The notes beneath the pieces were generated by a model, which was not told the DNA's origin, searched no databases, and worked only from the letters and a program-made list of their open reading frames with translations. 20,655 nucleotides of DNA from Dichotomicrobium sp046543175 (GTDB taxonomy: Bacteria; Pseudomonadota; Alphaproteobacteria; Rhizobiales; Rhodomicrobiaceae): positions 1 to 20,655 of the forward strand of contig JBKGZY010000021.1 in NCBI GenBank assembly GCA_046543175.1, written 5' to 3'. Numbering within the stretch: the stretch's first letter is position 1; each line of letters begins with the position of its first letter. The position numbers and the translations under genes were made by a program. Shown one piece after another: positions 1 to 7,464 of this stretch.

Positions 1-144
1 TAAATCCCTGTCGCGCGACCGCAATTTGTCGCCATAGTTCTTCGTCACAGTTTCCATGATTCTCAGCATGTAACAGTGCTTCGTGAGGTTCGCGCGGAAC
101 CCGGTAAACGGAGAGGTTATGCTACGAAAGAGGCAAGAGACGTG

Positions 145-1233
145 ATGACGCCGCGCCTTATCTTCACCGCCGTCGCCACCATCCTGGCTTTCGCTGGCCT
201 GCCCTACGATGGCGTATCCGCGGGTAATCTGAGCTACGCCGTCAAGGTCAATGGCGAGCCGATCACCTCCTACGACGTGTCCCAGCGCCAGAAGTTCATG
301 GCCCTGACCACGGGCGCGCTCGGCAAGCGCATGCGCTCGCTCATGCAATCCGATGAGACCAAGCAGAAGTTCCAGCAGTTCATGCAGGAACAGCGTCCGG
401 GCTCCCGCGCCGAGGCGGAGAAGCTCCAGAAGCAGTTCGTGAGCCGCATGCAGCAGCAGGTGCTGGGCGATATCATCAACAAGACACGGGACGATGCCCT
501 GGACCAGTTGATCGAGGAACGGCTGATGCTTCAGGAGGCCAAGCGGCACAAGGTCAGCGTCAACGAAAGCGAAGTCGACGAGCGGCTGAGCCAGATGGCC
601 AAGTCGGGCAACAAGGAGCGGACTCTGGAAGAATTTCTCGGCGCGTTCGGTCAGCAGGGCGTTGATGCGGAGACCATCCGCCAGAAGATCCGGGCTCAGC
701 TCGCCTGGCGCGACGTTATACGCAAGCTCTATGGCTTCAGGATCGCCTCGCTCGTCGGGACGGCCGGCGACGACGAACAGGCAACCCGAGAGGACGCGCA
801 TAACACGGTGTTCGACGTACGGCGTCTGCGCATTCCCGCATCCACGGGCAGCGGACAGGGCGCCATCGCCCGCGCCTATGTGCGGGGCGAGGTTGTCCGC
901 AAGGAGTTTTCCTCCTGCGGCGAGTTGAACGCTCTGGCCGAGCGCGTCGGCGGCGCCAAGGTGGAACGCCACGCGGGCAAGAAGGCGGCGTTCTTTCCCC
1001 GCGATGCGCGGCCCATGCTGATCAAGGCGGATCAGGGGCAAATGCTGCCGCCGGTCATTTCGTCCGGCAGCATTGACTTGTATGCGGTCTGCGGTAAGAA
1101 GGTACCTCAGGCGGAAGATAATGACGACAGTGCAACACAGTCGGCTTCGGATCGCCGGCAGCAGGAATTCCAGATCTATGCGCGCAGGCATCTGAAGGAT
1201 GTACGCCAGGATGCGCTGATTGAACGGCGCTGA
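145..1233 (+). CDS. surA: SurA-like periplasmic chaperone (degenerate parvulin-type peptidyl-prolyl isomerase)
   Basis: Predicted 362-residue exported chaperone helping outer-membrane proteins fold in the periplasm. Residues 1-26 form a signal peptide with a small-residue cleavage site (VSA before GN). The SurA N-domain opens with VNGEPITSYDVSQR (35-48) and resumes with ALDQLIEERLMLQEAKRHKV (about 118-137). Between them lies a charged, Gln/Lys/Arg-rich stretch (about 57-115) that looks like an insertion. The C-terminal part (about 205-345) resembles rhizobial SurA proteins, where the parvulin fold is degenerate; I do not see a clean PPIase active-site pattern. The ATG at 145 is chosen because the signal peptide begins there; an upstream ATG at 76 would add 23 residues that spoil it. 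pdxA follows after 64 bases and rsmA overlaps pdxA, matching the lptD-surA-pdxA-rsmA order of many Proteobacteria; lptD would lie just before the window. Confidence 0.85.
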   Translation: MTPRLIFTAVATILAFAGLPYDGVSAGNLSYAVKVNGEPITSYDVSQRQKFMALTTGALGKRMRSLMQSDETKQKFQQFMQEQRPGSRAEAEKLQKQFVSRMQQQVLGDIINKTRDDALDQLIEERLMLQEAKRHKVSVNESEVDERLSQMAKSGNKERTLEEFLGAFGQQGVDAETIRQKIRAQLAWRDVIRKLYGFRIASLVGTAGDDEQATREDAHNTVFDVRRLRIPASTGSGQGAIARAYVRGEVVRKEFSSCGELNALAERVGGAKVERHAGKKAAFFPRDARPMLIKADQGQMLPPVISSGSIDLYAVCGKKVPQAEDNDDSATQSASDRRQQEFQIYARRHLKDVRQDALIERR

Positions 1234-1297
1234 GCACGTCGGGCTGCCGGACAGCGGCATGTGTGCAAAGCTGGCGCTCTCGGAACGGTTCTGAACA

Positions 1298-2350
1298 ATG
1301 GCCGGGTTACAGTCTGGCGCGCCGCGGGGCCCCATCGCCCTGACGATGGGCGAGCCCTCAGGTATTGGCCCCGAGATTGCCCTGAAGGCATGGATCGCGC
1401 GTGACGTCGACGCGGGTCCCGAATTTGCCCTCATCGGCGATCCCGCGCTGATCGCCGGGCGCGCGCGCCATCTGGACCTCGACGTGCCGATCACCGAGGT
1501 TACGGCGATCGAAGACGCGCGGCCGGTATTCGCCTCCGCCCTCCCGGTTCTGCCGACAGGCATTCCTGTTGCCGTTTCCGAGAGCGGCGCGCCGACGCCC
1601 GACAACGCCGCCAGTGTCATCGCCGCGATAGACAAGGGGGTCGAACTGGCCATCTCCGGGGAGGCCGCCGCTCTCGTCACCAATCCGATCGCCAAGTCTA
1701 TCCTCGCCGCGGCCGGTTTCGCCTATCCCGGCCATACGAACTATCTCGGGGCGCTGGCCCGAATGTATGACTTGCCCGCGACGCCCGTCATGATGCTCGT
1801 CGGCGGGGGGCTGCGGACCATCCCGGTCACGGTGCATATCCCCTTGCGCGATGTGCCGGATGCGCTGAGCCGGGAGACAATCATCGAGACGACCCGTGTC
1901 GCGCATCACGCGCTCATCGCCGACTTCGGTATCGCCTCGCCGCGCCTCGCTGTGACCGGACTCAATCCGCATGCCGGCGAAGACGGCGCAATGGGCACCG
2001 AGGAACGCGACGTCATCCAGCCGGCGCTGGACGCGCTCTCCGCCGAGGGCCTCGACATACGTGGACCGCTGCCCGCCGACACGGCATTCCATGCCGCTGC
2101 ACGTGCGCGCTACGATGCGATCCTCGCCATGTACCACGACCAGGCGCTCATCCCCGTGAAGACGCTCGCCTTCGACGAAGGAGTCAATGTCACGCTCGGG
2201 CTGCCCTTTGTCCGCACCTCGCCGGATCACGGCACCGCATTCAACATTGCCGGCACGGGCTTGGCCCGACCGGACAGCCTGATCGCCGCATTGAAGCTGG
2301 CCGCTCAGATGGCGCAGACACGCGCCGGTTTTCATGAGGCACGGGGGTGA
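1298..2350 (+). CDS. pdxA: 4-hydroxythreonine-4-phosphate dehydrogenase
   Basis: NAD-dependent, metal-requiring enzyme of the deoxyxylulose 5-phosphate-dependent vitamin B6 pathway. It oxidises 4-phosphohydroxy-L-threonine to the unstable ketone that PdxJ uses to make pyridoxine 5'-phosphate; cytosolic homodimer in the family. The 350-residue length is normal. Visible family motifs are TMGEPSGIGPEI near the N-terminus, PGHTNYL (about 144-150), TGLNPHAGEDG (220-230), MYHDQALIPVK (278-288) and the C-terminal TSPDHGTAFNIAG. The three metal-binding histidines of E. coli PdxA (166, 211, 266) correspond to H180, H225 and H280 by a constant offset of 14. The ribosome binding site is weak. The stop overlaps the rsmA GTG start, suggesting translational coupling. 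The cofactor this pathway makes is used by alanine racemase encoded in the same window. Confidence 0.97.
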   Translation: MAGLQSGAPRGPIALTMGEPSGIGPEIALKAWIARDVDAGPEFALIGDPALIAGRARHLDLDVPITEVTAIEDARPVFASALPVLPTGIPVAVSESGAPTPDNAASVIAAIDKGVELAISGEAAALVTNPIAKSILAAAGFAYPGHTNYLGALARMYDLPATPVMMLVGGGLRTIPVTVHIPLRDVPDALSRETIIETTRVAHHALIADFGIASPRLAVTGLNPHAGEDGAMGTEERDVIQPALDALSAEGLDIRGPLPADTAFHAAARARYDAILAMYHDQALIPVKTLAFDEGVNVTLGLPFVRTSPDHGTAFNIAGTGLARPDSLIAALKLAAQMAQTRAGFHEARG

Positions 2351-3228
2351 CCACGCCCGACGGGCTGCCGCCGCTGCGCGAGGTCATTGCCGCGCTGGGT
2401 CTGTCGGCACGCAAGCAGCTCGGCCAGAACTTCATTCTCGATCTCAACCTGACACGGCGGATCGCCCGCACGGCCGGACCGCTCGAAGGCGTCACCGTGA
2501 TCGAGATCGGTCCCGGGCCGGGCGGGCTGACCCGCGCGCTTCTGCTGGAGGGCGCCGGCGAGGTAATCGCGATCGAGCGCGATCCGCGCTGCCTGCCGGC
2601 GCTGGAGGCGATCGCGGCGCATTACCCCGGCCGGCTGACGATCATCGAGGGCGACGCGCTCGAGGTGGACCAGCCCGCCCTCGCCGCGCAAGCGGCGGGG
2701 CCGGTCAGGATCGTCGCCAACCTGCCCTATTCGGTTGCCACGCCGCTGCTGGTCGGGTGGCTGTCGGCTGCGCCTTGGCCGCCCTGGTACGAGATGCTGT
2801 GCCTGATGTTCCAGCGCGAGGTGGCCGAGCGCCTGACCGCGGGCCCCGGAACCAAGACCTATGGCCGCCTTTCCGTCCTCGCCCAGTGGCGGTGCCGCGT
2901 CCGGCTGGCATTCCACGTGCCGCCCGCCGCCTTCACGCCCGCCCCAAAAGTATCCTCGGCGGTGGTCACGCTGCATCCGCGCGCGACGCCCGAGCCGCGC
3001 TGCCGGCTGGACAGTCTGACGGCCGTCACCGCGGCGGCCTTCGGACAGCGGCGCAAGATGATGCGGGCAAGCCTGGGGCAGCTTGTCCGGAACGCCGAGG
3101 CGCTGCTGGCGGAGGCGCGCATCCCGCTGACCGCGCGCGCCGAACAGCTCGGTGTGGAGGATTTCGCCCGACTTGCGCAGGTCTACGAAGCGCGCGGCAG
3201 TGCCTCCACGCTGAACGAGCCCGGCTAA
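2347..3228 (+). CDS. rsmA: 16S rRNA (adenine1518-N6/adenine1519-N6)-dimethyltransferase
   Basis: RsmA/KsgA dimethylates two adjacent adenines in helix 45 of 16S rRNA with S-adenosylmethionine during late 30S maturation; loss of the enzyme gives kasugamycin resistance. The 293-residue protein shows the family signature KQLGQNF (23-29), the SAM-binding motif IEIGPGPGG (52-60), an acidic ribose-binding residue in AIERDP, catalytic motif NLPY (125-128) and a helical C-terminal domain with GQRRKMMR. The start is a GTG inside the overlap GTGA with the pdxA stop, so it depends on coupling. The gene ends tail-to-tail with gmk on the other strand: its TAA and the gmk TAG share bases 3226-3227, so there is no room for a conventional terminator between them. 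Confidence 0.97.
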   Translation: MTTPDGLPPLREVIAALGLSARKQLGQNFILDLNLTRRIARTAGPLEGVTVIEIGPGPGGLTRALLLEGAGEVIAIERDPRCLPALEAIAAHYPGRLTIIEGDALEVDQPALAAQAAGPVRIVANLPYSVATPLLVGWLSAAPWPPWYEMLCLMFQREVAERLTAGPGTKTYGRLSVLAQWRCRVRLAFHVPPAAFTPAPKVSSAVVTLHPRATPEPRCRLDSLTAVTAAAFGQRRKMMRASLGQLVRNAEALLAEARIPLTARAEQLGVEDFARLAQVYEARGSASTLNEPG

Positions 3229-3896
3229 AGCTCGCCCTGAAGGCGCGCGACGAGGTCGGAAAGCTGCGTCTGCCGGTCCCGGCGCAGCCGCTCGGCGCGC
3301 AGGATGGCGCGCAGGCTGGCGAGGCTTTCATCGAAGTCGTCGTTGACGATGACATAGCGATAGTCATGCCATGCGTTCATCTCCTCGACCGCGCCTTTCA
3401 GCCGCGTTTCGATGACCTCGGGGCTGTCGAGCGCCCGGCTTTGCAGACGCTGACGGAGAACCGCGCCCGAGGGCGGCAGGATGAACACGCAAACGACATC
3501 CTCCGGCGCAGCGCGGCGCAACTGCGCCCCGCCCTGCCAGTCGATATCGAACAGGACATCCGACCCGGTTTCCAACGCTTGTAGCACCGGCGCTTTCGGT
3601 GTTCCGTACATGTTTCCGAAGACATTGGCCCATTCGAGCAGTTCGCCGCGATCACGCATGGCGGCAAATGCCTCTGGGGTCACGAAGCGGTAGTCGACGC
3701 CATCTGTTTCGTTGCTGCGCCGCGGCCGCGTCGTCACCGAAATGGACGGAGCGATGCCGCTTTCCACCTCGCGCAACCGGTGCGCCAGCGAAGTCTTGCC
3801 GGCCCCCGACGGCGAGGAAAGAACGAGCATCAGCCCTTTGCGTGCCGGCCGGCGGGCATCCTGTCCGAAAAAATGTTTGTCGGGTTTTCCGCCCAT
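3225..3896 (-). CDS. gmk: Guanylate kinase
   Basis: Phosphorylates GMP to GDP with ATP; essential step of guanine nucleotide supply in the cytosol. The 223-residue translation contains the P-loop SSPSGAGKTS (27-36, Lys34), the GMP-binding segment SVTTRPRRSNETDGVDYRF and the FDIDWQGG segment, all characteristic of the family. The first 22 residues precede the conserved core and vary among relatives. The ATG at 3896 has no clear Shine-Dalgarno sequence, while an internal ATG at 3830 has AAAGGG just upstream and would give a 201-residue enzyme, so either start is possible. It is the last gene of the minus-strand run after mltG, separated by 125 bases. In many Rhizobiales yicC sits between those two genes; here there is no room for it. 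Confidence 0.96.
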   Translation of the reverse strand: MGGKPDKHFFGQDARRPARKGLMLVLSSPSGAGKTSLAHRLREVESGIAPSISVTTRPRRSNETDGVDYRFVTPEAFAAMRDRGELLEWANVFGNMYGTPKAPVLQALETGSDVLFDIDWQGGAQLRRAAPEDVVCVFILPPSGAVLRQRLQSRALDSPEVIETRLKGAVEEMNAWHDYRYVIVNDDFDESLASLRAILRAERLRRDRQTQLSDLVARLQGEL

Positions 3897-4021
3897 CGGC
3901 TTCGAGGCTCTGCGTTGCGGCTGTCCGCCGGATCAATAGCTTGAACCGCGGCGGCACCGCAAGTGGCAGGCTCTGTTTTCGCGGGCCAACCGCCCCGCGA
4001 TATGCGCCAGCAAGCAATGCT

Positions 4022-5356
4022 CTATCGCGGCGCGCGTTGGGGAAGCGGCACGGGTGGAGGCTCGCTTTCGGAGGCGGCGTCATCCGCCGAGGCGGCTTCA
4101 TCCGCCATTGCCGCCATCGCGGCGGTTTCCGAGCTTGGCTGCTCCTCGGCTTCGGCCGTCTGCTGTTCAGTCTCCTGCTCGGCTTCCTCGGCGGCCTGCT
4201 GCTCCCGCATCTCTCTCTCGATCTTGCGCCATTCCGCGACATTACGGTTATGCTCGGAGAGTGTCTCGGCGAAAGCATGGCCGCCCGAACCGTCGGCGAC
4301 GAAATAAAGCGCGTCCGTTTCCGCCGGTCTCAACACGGCCTCAATGGCGGAACGTCCCGGATTGGCGATTGGGGTCGGCGGCAGCCCCTTGATGACGTAT
4401 GTATTGTAGGGCGTCTCCTTGGTGATCTCGCTGCGGGTGATCGGTCGGTCCAGCGCCCCTTTACCTCCGACCAGCCCGTAGATGATGGTCGGGTCGGAGG
4501 CCAGCCGCATATCCTGGCGCAGCCGGTTGATGAAGACGCCCGCCACCTTCGAGCGCTCATCGGCCAGCCCCGTTTCCTTTTCGACGATGGAAGCGAGGAT
4601 CAGCGCCTCTTCCTTGGTGTCGAACGGCAGGTCGGGATCGCGCGACGGCCATATCTTGCTCAGGAACTCGTCCTGCGCCTCCTGCATGCGCGAGATGATG
4701 TCGCTGCGGGGGGTGTTGCGCGCGAAGCGGTAGGTTTCGGGCAGCAGCGAGCCTTCCGGCGGAACTTCTTCGATCTCGCCGGTCAGTTCCTCGTGGGCGC
4801 GGAGCCGTTCCACGACCTGCTGGCTCGTCCAGCCCTCGGGGACCGTCACCTTGTATAAAATGGCGTCACCCTCGATCAGCGTATCGAGGACCGAGCGCAT
4901 GGGCGCCCTGCTCTCCACGGCGTAATCGCCGGCCTTGAGCTTGGCCTGCGCCCCGAAATAGAGCACCGCGGCCATGAAGATGCGTCGGTCGTGGATGATC
5001 CCCTCGCGCTCGAGCCGGCTGGCGATGGCGTTGACCCCTTCGCCGCTCGGGATTGTCACGACGGTGTTGTGCTTCAGCGGTCCGGGGCTGTCGAACTGCA
5101 TCTTCGCGTAATAGAAAGCCCCGACGAGACCGATCAGTCCGAGGAACAGCGCGGTGAAAAACGCGTTCATCAGGGCGAAGACCGGGCGCTGGCGCTGGCG
5201 CTTCGGCTTGCGGCCCCGCGGCGCCTCGGGCGGCTGGTCGGGTTCGAGGGCTTCGGCCGGGCTGCGCGGCAGCACGCTGAAATCGTTGCGCGCGCCGACA
5301 TAGCTGTCCGAAGCGAAACGTTCGTCGCTGTCCCAATCGTTTGAGCCGGTCGACAT
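4022..5356 (-). CDS. mltG: Endolytic murein transglycosylase MltG (YceG-like)
   Basis: Inner-membrane lytic transglycosylase that cleaves nascent glycan strands and so helps set peptidoglycan chain length. The 444-residue protein has a disordered cytoplasmic N-terminus ending in a basic patch (RKPKRQRQRP, 49-58), one membrane segment (about 61-84), a LysM-like region (about 98-150) and the YceG catalytic domain. The hallmark ILASIVEKETG (253-263) holds the catalytic glutamate, Glu259 by match to E. coli Glu218. Further family motifs are FINRL, LASDPTIIYG and PYNTY...GLPPTPIANPG. The last 70 or so residues form a Glu/Ala-rich, Pro-ended tail beyond the domain, predicted periplasmic. GAGGGA about 9 bases upstream supports the start. 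It lies downstream of fabF in the same direction, as in Rhizobiales generally. Confidence 0.95.
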   Translation of the reverse strand: MSTGSNDWDSDERFASDSYVGARNDFSVLPRSPAEALEPDQPPEAPRGRKPKRQRQRPVFALMNAFFTALFLGLIGLVGAFYYAKMQFDSPGPLKHNTVVTIPSGEGVNAIASRLEREGIIHDRRIFMAAVLYFGAQAKLKAGDYAVESRAPMRSVLDTLIEGDAILYKVTVPEGWTSQQVVERLRAHEELTGEIEEVPPEGSLLPETYRFARNTPRSDIISRMQEAQDEFLSKIWPSRDPDLPFDTKEEALILASIVEKETGLADERSKVAGVFINRLRQDMRLASDPTIIYGLVGGKGALDRPITRSEITKETPYNTYVIKGLPPTPIANPGRSAIEAVLRPAETDALYFVADGSGGHAFAETLSEHNRNVAEWRKIEREMREQQAAEEAEQETEQQTAEAEEQPSSETAAMAAMADEAASADDAASESEPPPVPLPQRAPR

Positions 5357-5472
5357 GAGTCGAATCCCTCAAGATGCAACGGCCTGTTCGTTACCGTAAC
5401 GCAAACTTGCGTTCAATTATGGCAACAGGGCGGTACGCCCCGGCCGCCGGAGGAAGCGCAGTACAGCCCGGA

Positions 5473-6759
5473 TCACTCGGCTCGGCGGATAATCAGCGAG
5501 GCATTGGTGCCGCCGAACCCGAACGAGTTGCTGAGGACGGCATCCACGCGCGCCTTCTTGGCCTCGTGCGGAGTCAGATCGATGGGCGTCTCGACGGACG
5601 GGTTGTCGAGGTTGAGGGTGGGCGGAATAATGTCGTCGCGCAGCACGAGCGTGGCGAAGATGGCTTCCGCCGCGCCCGCGGCGCCGAGCAGATGCCCCAC
5701 CGCCGACTTGGTCGACGACATGATCAGCCCTTCGGCCGCCGGCCCGAACAGGCGCTCCACCGCGCGGACTTCGATTTCATCGCCCATCGGCGTCGAGGTG
5801 CCGTGCGCGTTCACATAGCCGATGTCCTTTGGTGCAAGGCCGGAATTACGAATGGCGGCTTCCATGCAGCGATAGGCGCCGTCGCCGTCCTCGGCCGGGG
5901 CGGTGATGTGATAGGCGTCGCCCGACAGCCCGTAGCCGATCACCTCGCCGTAAATCTTCGCGCCGCGCGCCTTGGCGTGTTCATAGGCTTCGAGAACGAC
6001 AGTGCCCGCGCCCTCGCCCATCACGAAGCCGTCGCGGTCGCGATCGAATGGCCGCGAGGCGCGCTGCGGTTCGTCGTTGAAATCCGTGGACAGCGCGCGG
6101 GCTGCCGAGAAGCCGGCCACGGAAAGCCGGCACAGCGGCGATTCGGTGCCACCGGCAACCATCACGTCGGCATCGCCCAGCGCGACGAGGCGGTAGGCAT
6201 CGCCAATCGCATGGGTGCCCGTGGAACAGGCTGTCACCACGGCGTTGTTAGGCCCCTTCAGGCCGTAGCGGATCGAGACATAGCCGCCCGCCAGATTGAT
6301 GAGCCGGCCGGGAATGAAGAACGGGCTGATCCGGCGCGGCCCCTTTTCGGCCATCAGCAGCGATGTCTGCTCGATCCCCTGAAGCCCGCCGATCCCCGAG
6401 CCGATCAGCACGCCGGTGCGGATCTGATCCTCGTAGCGAGTGGGTTTCCATCCCGCGTCGGTCAGCGCCTGCTCGGTCGCGGCCATCGAAAAAACGATGA
6501 AGTCGTCGACCTTGCGCTGTTCCTTCGGCTCCATCCAGTCGTCCGGGTTGTATTCGCCTCCGCCGTTCCCCTTTGGGATGAAGCAGGCGACCTTGCAAGC
6601 CAGATCGTCGGTGGGAAACTCGTCGATGCGGCGCGCGCCGCTTTCGCCGGCCAGCATCCGCTGCCAGGACACGTCCACACCGCAGCCGAGCGGCGAAACG
6701 AGGCCCATTCCAGTGATGACGACACGTCGGAACGGAACAGAACGAGTTGTTTGGGCCAT
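5473..6759 (-). CDS. fabF: Beta-ketoacyl-ACP synthase II
   Basis: Condensing enzyme of type II fatty acid synthesis: it takes the acyl chain from ACP on a cysteine and extends it with malonyl-ACP, releasing CO2. The 428-residue protein has the complete Cys-His-His active site of the KAS I/II class: Cys178 in TACSTG, His319 in NAHGTSTPMGD and His356 in KSAVGHLLGAAGA. The C-terminal NSFGFGGTN motif is intact and the length is typical. It follows acpP on the same strand after 182 bases, a spacing long enough for its own signals, though I found no convincing promoter. No good Shine-Dalgarno sequence precedes the ATG (GTTCCCCT), so the start is supported mainly by the conserved RRVVITGMG beginning. 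The mltG start lies 116 bases beyond its stop. Confidence 0.97.
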   Translation of the reverse strand: MAQTTRSVPFRRVVITGMGLVSPLGCGVDVSWQRMLAGESGARRIDEFPTDDLACKVACFIPKGNGGGEYNPDDWMEPKEQRKVDDFIVFSMAATEQALTDAGWKPTRYEDQIRTGVLIGSGIGGLQGIEQTSLLMAEKGPRRISPFFIPGRLINLAGGYVSIRYGLKGPNNAVVTACSTGTHAIGDAYRLVALGDADVMVAGGTESPLCRLSVAGFSAARALSTDFNDEPQRASRPFDRDRDGFVMGEGAGTVVLEAYEHAKARGAKIYGEVIGYGLSGDAYHITAPAEDGDGAYRCMEAAIRNSGLAPKDIGYVNAHGTSTPMGDEIEVRAVERLFGPAAEGLIMSSTKSAVGHLLGAAGAAEAIFATLVLRDDIIPPTLNLDNPSVETPIDLTPHEAKKARVDAVLSNSFGFGGTNASLIIRRAE

Positions 6760-6941
6760 AGGGGAACTATCTGTTCAACTGAGCAAGGACGGGTTCCGCA
6801 AGAACTGTCCGGACCATGCCAGCGGAGCGACCTGAGCCAACCCAGCCCTCGTGTCTTGCGGGACCACCCGCGTGTCGCACGCCGCAGCCCCGAGGACATC
6901 TGAGATCAGCGCGCTCAAACCGCACGCGACCGGCCTTGCTC

Positions 6942-7181
6942 TCAGGAACCCGCGTTTTCCTGCAGGAACTTCACTGCGTCGCCAACCGTCTGAATGGTCT
7001 CGGCGGCATCGTCGGGAATTTCGCAGTTAAACTCTTCTTCAAACGCCATCACCAGCTCAACGGTATCAAGGCTGTCCGCTCCGAGATCGTCAATAAAGCT
7101 CGCATTGGGCTGAACCTTGTCGGCTTCCACGCCCAGATGCTCCACGACGATCTTTGTCACACGCTCAGAGATATCGCTCAT
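6942..7181 (-). CDS. acpP: Acyl carrier protein
   Basis: Small acidic carrier that holds growing acyl chains as thioesters on a phosphopantetheine arm, serving FabD, FabG and FabF encoded beside it. The 79-residue protein contains the attachment motif GADSLD with Ser37 as the modified residue, and the acidic helix II recognition face (DTVELVMAFEEEF). Length and the MSDISERV beginning are typical of Alphaproteobacteria. GAGG about 5 bases before the ATG supports the start. A likely separate promoter lies about 40-70 bases upstream, which would allow acpP to be expressed above its neighbours, as is common for this very abundant protein. Confidence 0.98.
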   Translation of the reverse strand: MSDISERVTKIVVEHLGVEADKVQPNASFIDDLGADSLDTVELVMAFEEEFNCEIPDDAAETIQTVGDAVKFLQENAGS

Positions 7182-7221
7182 TTTCGCCTCGCAGTGATGA
7201 GAATGTACTCAAGCCAAAGCC

Positions 7222-7251
7222 ATAGTACGGATTTAGACTTGGGCTGGGCAA
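7222..7251 (-). promoter_or_regulatory. Possible acpP promoter
   Basis: On the minus strand TTGCCC (7251 to 7246) and TACTAT (7227 to 7222) are separated by 18 bases, each matching the sigma-70 consensus at four of six positions. Transcription would start about 34 bases before the acpP ATG. The position suits a dedicated acpP promoter, but no other support is available from the sequence. Confidence 0.4.
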
Positions 7252-7269
7252 CCGCGCAACCCTTTGTGA

Positions 7270-7297
7270 ATCTCCCGTCATGCCTCGACCGGGAGAT
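7270..7297. other. Stem-loop in the fabG-acpP spacer
   Basis: ATCTCCC (7270-7276) and GGGAGAT (7291-7297) pair, and GTC (7277-7279) with GAC (7287-7289) extends the stem to 10 bp with one bulged C and a 7-base loop. Neither strand has a T-run after it, so it is not a standard intrinsic terminator. It lies between the fabG stop and the acpP promoter and could stabilise the fabG 3' end, or be a degenerate intergenic palindromic repeat. Confidence 0.5.
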
Positions 7298-7381
7298 GGT
7301 GTTCGCGCCCGCCCCTTCAGGCCAGAGCCGCCGGCGCAAAAAGCATCGGTTGTTAACACGTTTCCAAATCCCTGACCAGCA

Positions 7382-7396
7382 GTGCCGTTACGGCAC
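7382..7396. other. Short perfect dyad downstream of fabG
   Basis: GTGCCG-TTA-CGGCAC gives a 6-bp perfect stem with a 3-base loop, about 70 bases beyond the fabG stop. CGTTACG at its centre recurs at 7403-7409, 17 bases on. There is no T-run, so termination is not supported; an operator or RNA 3'-end hairpin is possible. Confidence 0.35.
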
Positions 7397-7464
7397 AACG
7401 CGCGTTACGCATAACTAACGGACTGGCCTTTATGGGCGTTGTTAAGGAGGGAGACGTCATGGCC

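Noticed and set aside
1..3. TAA at the window edge as the stop codon of lptD
   Set aside because: Gene order makes it plausible, but no coding sequence is visible before it, so it cannot be supported.
1282..1308. GGAAC...GGTT resembling a general-stress (EcfG-type) promoter before pdxA
   Set aside because: The second element would fall inside the pdxA coding sequence, and short matches of this kind occur by chance.
2334..3584. Plus-strand 416-codon frame overlapping rsmA and the gmk 3' region
   Set aside because: Out of frame with rsmA, whose motifs are complete; the product is Arg/Ala-rich and crosses the gene end without homology.
3980..3999. Hairpin CGCGGG...CCCGCG between gmk and mltG
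   Set aside because: A 6-bp stem with an 8-base loop and no T-run on the transcribed side (AAAA follows instead); likely chance in GC-rich DNA.
5374..6903. Long plus-strand open frame opposite fabF
   Set aside because: Mirror of fabF with its full catalytic triad; low-information composition.
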